The position numbers were made by a program, and so were the translations under genes. Below are positions 1 to 7,108 of a stretch of 13,039 nucleotides of DNA, piece by piece (within the stretch, counting starts at the first letter, position 1; every line of letters starts with the position of its first letter). The notes under the pieces were generated by a model. It saw only the letters and a list, made by a program, of their open reading frames with translations. It had not been told where the DNA came from and made no database searches. This stretch comes from an uncultured Candidatus Saccharibacteria bacterium. GTDB taxonomy: Bacteria; Patescibacteriota; Saccharimonadia; Saccharimonadales; Saccharimonadaceae. Where the stretch lies: the NCBI GenBank assembly GCA_937902295.1, contig CALGUM010000038.1, forward strand, positions 1-13,039. The letters are read 5' to 3'.

Positions 1-14
1 TATATAACCAAAGA

Positions 15-33
15 GCCCCGCGAGAAGCGGGGC
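15..33. terminator. GC-rich hairpin, possible terminator
   Basis: A perfect 7-bp stem (GCCCCGC/GCGGGGC) closes a GAGAA loop. On the minus strand it is followed by a modest T-rich stretch (TCTTTGGTTATATA); on the plus strand no T-run follows. It may end a gene lying left of the window or act on both strands. Direction is unresolved. Confidence 0.45.
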
Positions 34-170
34 AAGAGTGTTGTGGTGGGTATATCGTAGAGCGAATGCTACAAGCATTTTTCTGTTTTTTGTAAAATGT
101 TTGTTTTTGTAACTTTCGCTGTTTCTTACTCTACACGGCAGCGTAATAAAGCACAAGCATAAAAGTCAAT

Positions 171-195
171 TTGACAACAAATAATAGCGTATAAT
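171..195 (+). promoter_or_regulatory. Promoter of the 202-642 gene, probably leaderless
   Basis: A perfect TATAAT lies at 190-195, so transcription should start at about 202, exactly the A of the ATG. No Shine-Dalgarno precedes that ATG, which fits a leaderless message. A perfect TTGACA sits at 171-176, but the spacer is only 13 bases, so whether it is the real -35 is doubtful. Confidence 0.5.
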
Positions 196-201
196 AGAAA
201 T

Positions 202-642
202 ATGAAGCTTGCACACCCCTCATCTGCACCGAGAATCAATACGCCAAGACTATATCCGCTTGTGGTACTGTTTGCGGCTATCGTAGTGGCTGCAACTGTA
301 GTGCTCTTGTTTTTCCTCGACAAGGTAGTGGACTTTGTGCTGCCCCATAGCGCCGGGGGAAGCGTGGGTGTGGTAGTTGTCCTACTGACTGCAATTGCTG
401 GCGTGTTCTCATTGCCGTATTTGCTACGCATGGAAGTAAGTCCTTTTATGAGGGTAGCGAGTTGCGCGGCAGTGTTCGCGACGGTGTCTGGATGGATGCT
501 CGGGCTATGGTGGTTAGAGATGAATACGGATGCACCATACGTATCAAGCGGGCTCGTAGCAGTGTATGCTGCACTTCTATGGGCTGTAGGATGCGTATGG
601 GTGGTCGGCTCTCCACTCACCGGATTGAAAAAACATAGATAA
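202..642 (+). CDS. Small hypothetical membrane protein, about four helices
   Basis: This 146-residue protein has no family that I recognise. Hydrophobic segments sit at roughly residues 18-40, 54-75, 84-105 and 113-136, separated by short polar loops. The N-terminus (about 17 residues) and the C-terminal tail (GLKKHR) are basic, consistent with an inner-membrane protein with both ends in the cytoplasm. The ATG at 202 has no Shine-Dalgarno and lies 7 bases after a perfect TATAAT, so leaderless translation is likely. A long antisense frame (126-695) covers the same bases; I prefer the plus strand because of the regular helix pattern and the promoter. The last codons contain the -35 box of the tRNA promoter. 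Function cannot be inferred. Confidence 0.65.
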   Translation: MKLAHPSSAPRINTPRLYPLVVLFAAIVVAATVVLLFFLDKVVDFVLPHSAGGSVGVVVVLLTAIAGVFSLPYLLRMEVSPFMRVASCAAVFATVSGWMLGLWWLEMNTDAPYVSSGLVAVYAALLWAVGCVWVVGSPLTGLKKHR

Positions 643-653
643 AGTGCTATATT
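625..653 (+). promoter_or_regulatory. Promoter of tRNA-Gln
   Basis: TTGAAA (625-630), a 17-base spacer and TATATT (648-653), with an extended -10 TG at 645-646. The start site would be near 660, giving a leader of about 60 bases before the tRNA. The -35 box lies inside the last codons of the upstream gene, so the tRNA appears to be a separate unit. Confidence 0.65.
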
Positions 654-919
654 GGATGAAGTTCTTCGAGGGAATTGATCAATTCTATCGAGCAATCCAG
701 AGAAGAATAACCAGCGTATTGGGGATTAGCCAAGCGGTAAGGCAGTGGGTTCTGGTCCCATGATCGGGGGTTCGAATCCCTCATCCCCAGCCAAGTAGAA
801 AAAATTTCGCCAGAGAGAGCTAAGCTCGAATCATTAGGCTCAGATAACGACTTCATAACAGGGGTCGTTTTTTGATTGTCTTCTTGATTTTCGTTGCTAT
901 TGATGGTTATATCACTCAT
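647..919 (-). CDS. Doubtful ORF antisense to tRNA-Gln with a strong Shine-Dalgarno
   Basis: Ninety codons starting at the ATG at 919 (minus strand), three bases after the NrtR stop. The start is preceded by GGGGAGG with a 6-base spacer, one of the best ribosome sites in the window and well placed for coupling to NrtR. The first 40 or so residues are polar and low in hydrophobics (MSDITINSNENQEDNQKT...). The rest is simply the complement of the tRNA and its terminator, a pattern that often yields false genes. It could be the start of a gene whose 3' part has been replaced, or chance. I recognise no domain. Confidence 0.25.
   Translation of the reverse strand: MSDITINSNENQEDNQKTTPVMKSLSEPNDSSLALSGEIFSTWLGMRDSNPRSWDQNPLPYRLANPQYAGYSSLDCSIELINSLEELHPI
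720..793 (+). tRNA. tRNA-Gln (anticodon CTG), CCA encoded
   Basis: A full cloverleaf can be drawn. The acceptor TGGGGAT (720-726) pairs with ATCCCCA (783-789), followed by discriminator G790 and an encoded CCA (791-793). The D stem is GCC/GGC (729-731/741-743). The anticodon stem 745-749/757-761 has loop TTCTGGT with CTG at 752-754, which reads CAG. The T stem GGGGG/CCCTC encloses TTCGAAT. The weak first pair (T-A) is typical of bacterial tRNA-Gln. It has its own promoter and terminator. Its complement yields a spurious-looking peptide on the minus strand. Confidence 0.97.
846..873 (+). terminator. Intrinsic terminator of tRNA-Gln
   Basis: A 9-bp stem (AACGACTTC/GGGGTCGTT, two G-U pairs) with loop ATAACA is followed by a T-run to 873. 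On the minus strand it is not followed by Ts, so it works in the direction of the tRNA, 53 bases after its CCA end. Confidence 0.8.
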
Positions 920-922
920 ATT

Positions 923-1705
923 CTACCTCCCCAAGATTTCCTTGGTTTTTAACGTTTTATTGGCTATCACCGATGCGAATTTACTGTATTTAACAGATAC
1001 AGCACCATCGCTGTAGGTGAACGAAGAGAAAAGTTTGGTCAATATAACTCGCTTCTGGTCTATTGTGCGAGTTTGGTACAATTTTGCGGGACGGTGTGCG
1101 CCGTCTCGCATCATTTCATCGGTATCACTGAGTAGGTCTAGACTTAAGATTCGTTTACGAAAATTACGCTTATCTATCGTTTGATCTAGAATTATCTCGT
1201 ACACTTTTTGCAGCTGACTCAAACTAAATTTCTCGGGCATAAAAGCAGCCACAGCACGCGAACTCATCAAACTAGTGCGCAATCTATCAACTGCGTACTC
1301 GATAATTCGATCATGGTCGTAGGCGAGCGATGGCAGCTTGTCGATCGGGTAAAAAACTGCCTCGGCACTACCACCGACAGGAGTAATGTTTCTCCCGGCA
1401 CCCATATAGGTTACTGATACAGCATGTCCGCGAGGATCACGCGCTACAGTGTCAAACGTATAGAGTTGTTCGATATATTCTAGATCTACTTTCGTGTTGA
1501 CACCAGCCTTCTGCAAGACAATGCGGTACAAAGACTCCTGTGTCGTCTCGCCTTTAGGATTGTACCCGCCAGGCAGTGCCCATGCGCCCTGAAACGGCTC
1601 ATGTGGCCGCTTGATCAGAAGTACTGCAAGTGAATCATCGACAACCTGAAATGCCACCAAATCAACAGTGAGTGTAGGCGGTTCATACGGAGTAGTGTAG
1701 TTCAT
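923..1705 (-). CDS. NrtR-type Nudix-domain transcriptional regulator
   Basis: This 260-residue protein has an N-terminal Nudix fold (about 10-140) and a C-terminal winged-helix part (about 155-230). The latter contains the run QKVYEIILDQTIDKRNFRKR and HRPAKLY, typical of NrtR regulators. The Nudix box begins at G47 and keeps G-x5-E (E53) and R61, but the following E is I62 and the EE pair is Q65-K66. It should therefore bind rather than hydrolyse its ligand; in NrtR proteins this is ADP-ribose or a related nucleotide controlling NAD genes. The ATG at 1705 is preferred over a TTG at 1723: an extended -10 (TGGTATACA, 1722-1714) puts the start site at about 1707, so the message is nearly leaderless. 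No NAD gene is nearby, so its target is unknown; the divergent GT2 gene is the obvious candidate. Family call firm, target inferred. Confidence 0.85.
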   Translation of the reverse strand: MNYTTPYEPPTLTVDLVAFQVVDDSLAVLLIKRPHEPFQGAWALPGGYNPKGETTQESLYRIVLQKAGVNTKVDLEYIEQLYTFDTVARDPRGHAVSVTYMGAGRNITPVGGSAEAVFYPIDKLPSLAYDHDRIIEYAVDRLRTSLMSSRAVAAFMPEKFSLSQLQKVYEIILDQTIDKRNFRKRILSLDLLSDTDEMMRDGAHRPAKLYQTRTIDQKRVILTKLFSSFTYSDGAVSVKYSKFASVIANKTLKTKEILGR

Positions 1706-1819
1706 ATATATAGTGTATACCAAGTCGTGTCATTATCCATGTGGTTGCGTATGTGGTCGGTAGGGATCTATATAAAATTGTGTAGTTTATAACCTTATTT
1801 ACAAAACGTCAAAATATAT

Positions 1820-1840
1820 ATAAATAGTATTGCTATTTAT
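1820..1840. promoter_or_regulatory. 21-bp palindrome, candidate operator
   Basis: ATAAATAG and CTATTTAT are perfect 8-bp inverted arms around the 5-base centre TATTG. A second, shorter repeat of the same geometry (TAGTA, 5 bases, TACTA) follows at 1848-1862 and overlaps possible -10 boxes (TATAAA 1851-1856, TACTAT 1858-1863) for the GT2 gene. Size and position between a regulator and a divergent operon suit a dimeric repressor site. AT-rich DNA makes chance palindromes likelier, so this is tentative. Confidence 0.35.
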
Positions 1841-1898
1841 TAAACTTTAGTATAAAGTACTATAGCTATTAATTCTTGAAAGGTAATAAGTAAATTAC

Positions 1899-4151
1899 GT
1901 GAAAAAACGACCCATACAACGCGCCTCAAGGCGTCAATGGGGAACGGAGCGCAGCACAAAGGCATTGCCAATCATGCACGACCGTCCTTCAGTGCGCAAA
2001 ATCGCACTGAGCAGGGTAGCTATCATTTTGACCGTTGCCTTTTGGGTATTCTATCTTATTTCAACCATTATTCGTCAGTTTTACGAAGGTCCAAAGACAT
2101 TCGAATTTCAACTCCAATCAACTGGATACCTCATTGTTATGACATCTCTCACTTTTTCTGCTTTGATGTACCTCATTGCTCGGCAAGGTGCTTTGCAACG
2201 TTTCAGTACGCACGTTCGTGCTCCTCGTGCTCATCTGGACCGACACTTCAGTAAAGAACAGCCGTCTATTACTGTTCTTATCCCTTCGTATAGCGAAGAG
2301 CCAGATGTCGTCTATAAAACGATGCTGAGTGCCGCCCTGCAGGAGTACCCAGACATGCGCATCGTGCTGCTGATGGACGATAAGCCATATTCGACTGATC
2401 CAGTAACTATCGCAAGACTTGAAGAAACACGTGGTCTCGCACGAAAAATAGAGAAACTGATAAGAAAGCCCTCGAAACGTCTCACGGCGTCTCTCGCTGT
2501 TTTCGAAAAAAGTAAGGCGAGCAAGGTTACTGTTGCCCAACAGAATAAGCTCATACGTGACTATAAGTGGGCAGCTTTGTGGCTACGAACTCAGGCTGAT
2601 GCGATGACAGTTGAAGACCATGTCGATGTATTTTTTGCAGACGAGGTAATGGGTGCACTCGCTACCGAGCTTGAGTTAACCGCTCAAGCATTGACTGCTT
2701 CACTCGAAGAGAAATCTACTATCACGCACCAGCGTGGACGTGAGCTATACAATCGTTTGGTGTGGATATTTACTGCAAAACTCGATGTCTTTGAACGAAA
2801 GCGCTACGCTTCATTATCCCACGAAGCAAATAAAGCAATGAACATCAACTCCTATATTGGACTAATGGGCGGTAAATATCGCCAGCAACAAACACCTGAG
2901 GGTCCAATCCTCGTGTCGGTTTCTGCGCGTAGTAAATCTGATCTGATTGTTCCCGATAGTGATTTCATTCTGACGCTTGATGCGGATTCGGTACTACTGC
3001 GAGATTATTGTCTGCGACTAGTCTACTACGCGATGCAGCCAGGCAACGAGCGTGTTGGCGTAGTGCAAACTCCCTACTCATCTTTTCGTGGTGCACAGAC
3101 GCGTATTGAGCGACTTGCAGGGGCAACTACGGACCTGCAGCACATTCTTCACCAGGGTAAAACCTACTACGACGCTACTTTCTGGGTCGGTGCTAACGCG
3201 GTTATCCGCAAGCAAGCTCTAGAGGATATTGTTGAAAAAGAATGGATTGCTGGCTTTGAGATTAAACGCTACGTGCAAGATAGAACCGTCATCGAAGATA
3301 CCGAATCAAGTATCGACCTGACGCTCAAAGGATGGAGACTCATCAATTATCCGGAACGACTCAGCTATAGTGCGACGCCTCCCGATTTTGGCTCACTTAT
3401 TGTTCAGCGGCGCCGCTGGGCTAACGGGGGACTCCTCATATTACCAAAACTGTTTGAGCGTCTTAGTGAGCAGCGACGCCTGCGCCAGCCGAGCTCTTAT
3501 ATTGAACTATTTCTTCGTATTAACTACATGGCTTCGATTGCCTGGGCGAGCTTCGGGTTGATATTCCTCTTGGCGTATCCATACGACAGTAAGTTGCTTA
3601 GCCCATTGGTGCTCATGGCGGCACTACCTTATTTTATCGCCATGGCCAGTGACCTGCGCTACTGTGGCTATAGGCGTAGTGATGTATTTCGAATCTACGG
3701 ATTTAACCTTATTCTGCTCCCGGTAAATTTAGCAGGCGTCCTCAAGTCAATCCAGCAAGCAATAACAGGTAAGAAAATTCCGTTTGCTCGTACTCCGAAA
3801 GTCAAAAATCGCACGCTTTCTCCTGCATTATATGTGATGGCACCAATTGCTATCATTGTGTTTTCGGCATTTACTTGTGTCCGAGATATCGGGGCAGAAA
3901 ACTGGCCTAATGCTGCGTTTGCTGCGTTTAACGCAATTGTTGCTACCTGGGCATTTGTCTCCTATGTAGGGATTGGGAACTCATTAGTAGATATGTGGCA
4001 CGGTTTGACGGACTGGATGTATGTTGACATAGCACCAAAAGTTAAGGTGTCGGCCCCTACAAGCCCAATATTAAATTGGCGTGCAGTTTTGTATCACGGT
4101 GACACCAATAAGCATCTTCCGCTTGGTATTACAAATGCGGAGGAGGCATAG
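1899..4151 (+). CDS. Membrane glycosyltransferase family 2, polysaccharide synthase
   Basis: This 750-residue processive-type GT2 enzyme would polymerise a nucleotide sugar at the inner face of the membrane and probably export the chain. Two N-terminal helices (about 36-58 and 75-95) precede the catalytic domain. Motifs seen are the first aspartates at LLMDDKP (D160/D161), the metal-binding DxD (D361-A-D363), the IEDTE acid motif (E466/D467) and QRRRW (503-507). About four or five further helices follow (540-692). The gap of 200 residues between D161 and the DxD is much longer than the 70-100 usual in cellulose or hyaluronan synthases; it is filled by a charged, helix-rich insert. The start is a GTG; AAAGG lies 14 bases upstream, further than ideal, so an internal ATG at 1974 is possible. 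The stop is one base from the chitinase-like gene, so the two act together. Product polymer unknown; a GlcNAc polymer is an inference from that partner. Confidence 0.88.
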   Translation: MKKRPIQRASRRQWGTERSTKALPIMHDRPSVRKIALSRVAIILTVAFWVFYLISTIIRQFYEGPKTFEFQLQSTGYLIVMTSLTFSALMYLIARQGALQRFSTHVRAPRAHLDRHFSKEQPSITVLIPSYSEEPDVVYKTMLSAALQEYPDMRIVLLMDDKPYSTDPVTIARLEETRGLARKIEKLIRKPSKRLTASLAVFEKSKASKVTVAQQNKLIRDYKWAALWLRTQADAMTVEDHVDVFFADEVMGALATELELTAQALTASLEEKSTITHQRGRELYNRLVWIFTAKLDVFERKRYASLSHEANKAMNINSYIGLMGGKYRQQQTPEGPILVSVSARSKSDLIVPDSDFILTLDADSVLLRDYCLRLVYYAMQPGNERVGVVQTPYSSFRGAQTRIERLAGATTDLQHILHQGKTYYDATFWVGANAVIRKQALEDIVEKEWIAGFEIKRYVQDRTVIEDTESSIDLTLKGWRLINYPERLSYSATPPDFGSLIVQRRRWANGGLLILPKLFERLSEQRRLRQPSSYIELFLRINYMASIAWASFGLIFLLAYPYDSKLLSPLVLMAALPYFIAMASDLRYCGYRRSDVFRIYGFNLILLPVNLAGVLKSIQQAITGKKIPFARTPKVKNRTLSPALYVMAPIAIIVFSAFTCVRDIGAENWPNAAFAAFNAIVATWAFVSYVGIGNSLVDMWHGLTDWMYVDIAPKVKVSAPTSPILNWRAVLYHGDTNKHLPLGITNAEEA

Positions 4152-4152
4152 T

Positions 4153-5727
4153 ATGAAAACATCAGTCGCTCCCGTAAAAGCTAAAACAAGACGACTTTCT
4201 CCTTGGCGTGTGGCGCTTGCACTTTTTGTCGTAGTAGGAGTATCAGCACTCGCTACGTTTGGATGGCGCGAGTTTCGTGTTGACCCAGCAGTGCTCGTCA
4301 ATAAACCATGGTTTGCTCCGTACATTGACGTTACCGCGACACCTCAGATTAGTTTTGAGCGCATGGCGCCGAACGTCTCTAAAGATGCGGTGCTTGCTTT
4401 TATTGTCGCTGATGCTAAAGACACATGTAAGCCAACCTGGGGAGGTGAGTATACGCTACAGGAGGCTTCCGATAGCCTTGATCTTGATCGGCGAATTGCT
4501 CGCTTGCAGCAGCAAGGTGGTACAGTGAGCGTCTCTTTTGGTGGGCTTAAGAATGATGAGCTCGCAACCGTCTGTCACGACGAAGATAAGCTTGTGGACG
4601 CTTACCGAGCGGTTGTGGAGCATTACGATCTTACTACGATAGACTTAGACTTAGAAAACGAAGCGCTCACTGATCCTATCGCTAATGCACGGCGGGCTAA
4701 AGCTATCGCCGACCTTCAGCAAGAGCGACGTGCAGCTGGCAAGCCATTCGCCGTCTGGGCTACAATCCCAACATCCTCGGAAGGGCTTACGAAAGATGGT
4801 ACCGACGCAATTCAGGCGCTCCTGAAATCGTCCGTCGATCTTGCTGGTATCAATATTATGACTATGAATTACAACGAAAAAGCCGTGGCAGATAAAGATA
4901 TGGCAGAGGTTGCAATTGCAGCAGTTAAAAAGACTCACCGGCAACTTGGCATTCTCTACGATCAAGCAGGTATGTACTTAAATGACGCCACGCTTTGGCG
5001 CAAAATAGGCATCACTCCCATGATTGGTCAAACGGATGTAGCTGATGAAATTTTCTCGCTCAAGAATGCAAAAAAACTGAATCAATTTGCTCTTGAGCAT
5101 AAGGTAGGACGCATGTCGATGTGGTCGCTTAACCGGGACGTGGTATGCGGGACCAATTATATCAATATCACCGAAGTTTCCGATTCTTGTAGTGGCGTCA
5201 AGCAGAGTAAATTTGATTTTTCGATAGCGCTGAGTAACGGTTTCAAGGGTAGTATCGCCGGCAGTGCTGTCAATGTCACAGCCGCAGAAGATAAGCCCTC
5301 AGAAGTTGATCTAGTAGATGATCCAAAAACAAGTCCATACGAGATTTGGTCTGAATCAGGGGTGTATCTAAAAGGCACAAAGGTTGTATGGCGCCATAAT
5401 GTCTACCAGTCCAAATGGTGGACGCGAGGCGAGTCGCCAGACGATCCAGTCCTGCAGTCACATGAAACTCCCTGGGAGTTAATTGGGCCAGTGTTACCAG
5501 GCGAAAAACCTGTCAAGAGACAAACCGTACCAGTCGGCACCTATCCAGAGTGGTCTGGACAAGAAGTGTACGAGGCAAATCGTCGCGTTCTATTCGAGGA
5601 TGTTCCGTACCAGGCTAAATGGTGGAATCAAGGAGATAGCCCTGCGGCTACTTCATCCAATCCAGAAGGTTCACCTTGGGTACCGCTCTCTCAGGCTGAT
5701 ATTAAAAAAGTGCTCGGTGAGTTGTAA
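4153..5727 (+). CDS. Membrane-anchored GH18 chitinase-like protein with two CBM5/12 domains
   Basis: This 524-residue protein has a basic N-terminus and one transmembrane anchor (about 18-38) that would place the rest outside the membrane. The GH18 domain (about 55-365) shows SVSFGG (126-131), the catalytic IDLDLE (D164, D166, E168), a substrate-binding MTMNY (236-240) and a late Trp (MSMWSLN). The usual first Asp of DxxDxDxE is Thr161, but the acid E168 and its two aspartates are intact, so activity remains plausible. Two CBM5/12-type chitin-binding modules follow (about 399-447 and 464-513), each with a KWW and a closing PW motif. The ATG at 4153 is chosen because GGAGGAGG sits 6 bases upstream. 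Being in one unit with GT2, it may trim, release or hold the polymer made by the synthase; attack on a foreign chitin or peptidoglycan layer is the alternative. Confidence 0.88.
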   Translation: MKTSVAPVKAKTRRLSPWRVALALFVVVGVSALATFGWREFRVDPAVLVNKPWFAPYIDVTATPQISFERMAPNVSKDAVLAFIVADAKDTCKPTWGGEYTLQEASDSLDLDRRIARLQQQGGTVSVSFGGLKNDELATVCHDEDKLVDAYRAVVEHYDLTTIDLDLENEALTDPIANARRAKAIADLQQERRAAGKPFAVWATIPTSSEGLTKDGTDAIQALLKSSVDLAGINIMTMNYNEKAVADKDMAEVAIAAVKKTHRQLGILYDQAGMYLNDATLWRKIGITPMIGQTDVADEIFSLKNAKKLNQFALEHKVGRMSMWSLNRDVVCGTNYINITEVSDSCSGVKQSKFDFSIALSNGFKGSIAGSAVNVTAAEDKPSEVDLVDDPKTSPYEIWSESGVYLKGTKVVWRHNVYQSKWWTRGESPDDPVLQSHETPWELIGPVLPGEKPVKRQTVPVGTYPEWSGQEVYEANRRVLFEDVPYQAKWWNQGDSPAATSSNPEGSPWVPLSQADIKKVLGEL

Positions 5728-5810
5728 TACGAATCGCGTCACTAAAATGTCTCAACCCACTTAGTACTTTCAGTAAAAAGGTCTCATAATGTGCGGGACG
5801 GTATAAAAGA

Positions 5811-5838
5811 AATGAGCCCCTGTTGCCAGGGGCTCATT
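5811..5838 (-). terminator. Strong hairpin terminator for the 5922-6269 gene
   Basis: A perfect 12-bp stem (AATGAGCCCCTG/CAGGGGCTCATT) closes a 4-base loop. Read on the minus strand it runs into TTTCTTTTATA, so it suits the leftward gene. It may also stop the GT2-GH18 message coming from the left (gene end 5727), although no T-run follows on that side. Confidence 0.7.
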
Positions 5839-5840
5839 CG

Positions 5841-5865
5841 CGGGTGGACTAACTAAGTCCGCCTG
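5841..5865. other. Second hairpin beside the terminator
   Basis: A 10-bp stem with two G-T pairs (5841-5850 with 5856-5865) and a 5-base AACTA loop lies 2 bases from the strong hairpin, giving a tandem structure in the convergent spacer. No T-run follows it on either strand. Confidence 0.45.
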
Positions 5866-5921
5866 GGTTGCAGCGGCATTTTAAAGCTACTTAGAGAGTA
5901 ACTGCCTGAACCACTGCGTGC

Positions 5922-6269
5922 TTACCGCCTAGAACGAGGATGTAGCTCACTCATGCCTTGGAGGGCAAAGAGTACTGCTAGTAGTGCTCCTGCGGCAGCT
6001 ACAATGACTAGGACGGATATAGTGACACCTAGTAGCCAAAGTGCCCCAGCAAGCGCCAAAAGGGCGACTGCAAACTCGACTGCACCGCGGATGATCACAA
6101 CTCCCGCTTGGTGGCGAAGTTGCTGTATCTGCCGCCTAGATGAGTGACTTCCCGTCCTGATGACCTGGCTGTCGGTAACTTTTCTGGACCAATACACTAG
6201 GTAAAGTCCATGGATGAGAATCGGCACGCCAAATAGGAGCAAGACGGCAGCGATGAGAGTTTCGTACAT
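5922..6269 (-). CDS. Small hypothetical membrane protein, three helices
   Basis: This 115-residue protein begins MYETLIAAVLL. The ATG at 6269 is preferred over one at 6296 because AAAGGGA lies 6 bases before it. Hydrophobic helices are at about 4-27, 57-79 and 82-105. The loop between the first and second (28-56) is polar and basic (SSRRQIQQLRHQ) and should face the cytoplasm; the tail is basic (HPRSRR). I recognise no family. It is a single-gene unit with its own promoter (6405-6433) and a strong terminator (5811-5838), convergent with the GT2-GH18 pair. The leader of about 130 bases contains a 7-bp hairpin (6310-6333). Confidence 0.7.
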   Translation of the reverse strand: MYETLIAAVLLLFGVPILIHGLYLVYWSRKVTDSQVIRTGSHSSRRQIQQLRHQAGVVIIRGAVEFAVALLALAGALWLLGVTISVLVIVAAAGALLAVLFALQGMSELHPRSRR

Positions 6270-6658
6270 AGTACGTCCCTTTCGTAGGTACGGCATTTAA
6301 GCCCGCGAACAGACACATCGGTTGACGTGTCTGAGTCGAAGCTCAAACAATACTCTCGTAACCACGCGTACCGCACATACAGCACTTAAGCAAATGCAAG
6401 GTATACAATAATCTATAATTACCTGTATGTCAATGATTCTACGCGACACGTGGGCATTATAACTGCACGAGTGTTTACTTTTCCTGCAACATAGAACCGA
6501 ACAAATCTCACGTACGTTCAAGAGTTTACATAGACTAGGATGGTAATATGAAAATACGTTGTTCGAGGGCATAGTAAAAATTAATAACACAATAGTAGTA
6601 GGGGGCAAGAATAGCGTTCATGCTTGTCAATTTGATGTAGTGGTGTCATTGTCATTGC
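6270..6658. other. Intergenic region without a convincing gene
   Basis: Apart from the leader and promoter of the leftward membrane-protein gene, I see nothing supported here. A 7-bp inverted repeat (CAGACAC/GTGTCTG, 6310-6316 and 6327-6333, 10-base loop) lies in that leader. A 103-codon minus-strand frame (6297-6608) has no ribosome site, is Cys-rich and irregular, and is rejected. A lone TATAAT at 6414-6419 (+) has no -35 partner. Confidence 0.6.
6405..6433 (-). promoter_or_regulatory. Promoter for the 5922-6269 gene
   Basis: On the minus strand a perfect TTGACA (6433-6428), a 17-base spacer and TATTGT (6410-6405). The start site would be near 6398, giving a leader of about 130 bases. Confidence 0.55.
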
Positions 6659-7030
6659 ATGAGCAACCGAATGTCGTATGAGGATTTTAGCAAACAGTGT
6701 GGATCGCCAATTATAGTATATGGCTATGCGCTGCATGAACACCAGACGCATCCAGACACCTATGATGAGTTGCTTGAATTTATCAGCGATAGGCTTAAAA
6801 TCGACGAACTGCCGTTTAGCGTAGAGGCATTGAGTCGTTGGGTTATGCATCGTCGCGCGGGAGAAGAGGACTCTGTCGACTGCTTGGATATGAATGTCGA
6901 GCATGCTTCTGCGGTGTTATTAATCGGCGAGCTACCAGATCCAGATGAGTATGTGGCCTCATTGCCAGATGTTGAGGGTATGATAGTATTACCTCCACTG
7001 GCGATTGTCCATAAAATGCTGCATGACTAA
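6659..7030 (+). CDS. Hypothetical soluble protein of 123 residues
   Basis: I do not recognise this protein. It is acidic and soluble, with no signal peptide or membrane helix. It has mixed helix/strand character: a hydrophobic strand near 17-23 (SPIIVYGYA), helical stretches at about 33-70, and two short hydrophobic strands at about 84-90 (SAVLLIG) and 105-115 (EGMIVLPPLAI). No Shine-Dalgarno precedes the ATG. TTGTCA (6624-6629) and an extended TG with CATTGT (6647-6652), 17 bases apart, would start transcription at 6659, so a leaderless start is possible; a second ATG at codon 5 is the alternative. It lies 78 bases before crtE in the same direction, but crtE seems to have its own -10, so a role in carotenoid formation is only a guess. 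Confidence 0.6.
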   Translation: MSNRMSYEDFSKQCGSPIIVYGYALHEHQTHPDTYDELLEFISDRLKIDELPFSVEALSRWVMHRRAGEEDSVDCLDMNVEHASAVLLIGELPDPDEYVASLPDVEGMIVLPPLAIVHKMLHD

Positions 7031-7096
7031 GAGTGTTTGCATAGTCATAGCGTGCGTCAGCGAATGCCAGATGTGTATTTTCAGAAGAGACTAGTG

Positions 7097-7102
7097 TACT
7101 AT
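7097..7102 (+). promoter_or_regulatory. -10 box of the carotenoid operon, leaderless
   Basis: TACTAT ends 7 bases before the crtE ATG at 7109, and no Shine-Dalgarno lies at a working distance. This suggests a leaderless message starting at the ATG. No good -35 is visible at 16-18 bases. Confidence 0.4.
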
Positions 7103-7108
7103 AAATGA

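Noticed and set aside
126..695. 189-codon minus-strand frame across the first gene
   Set aside because: It is antisense to a protein with a regular transmembrane pattern and a perfect TATAAT upstream; its own composition is Thr/Ser-rich and featureless. The minus-facing T-rich side of the 15-33 hairpin is the only point in its favour.
931..950. Small plus-strand hairpin CCAAG/CTTGG followed by five Ts
   Set aside because: The stem is only 5 bp and lies inside the 3' end of the NrtR gene; the stronger terminator at 846-873 already serves the tRNA. It could be a backup.
4081..4152. Upstream extension of the GH18 gene by 24 codons
   Set aside because: It lies inside the GT2 coding region, while the ATG at 4153 has GGAGGAGG at the ideal distance and is followed by a proper basic N-terminus and membrane anchor.
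6297..6608. 103-codon minus-strand frame
   Set aside because: No ribosome site, irregular Cys-rich composition, and it contains the promoter and leader of the 5922-6269 gene on the same strand.
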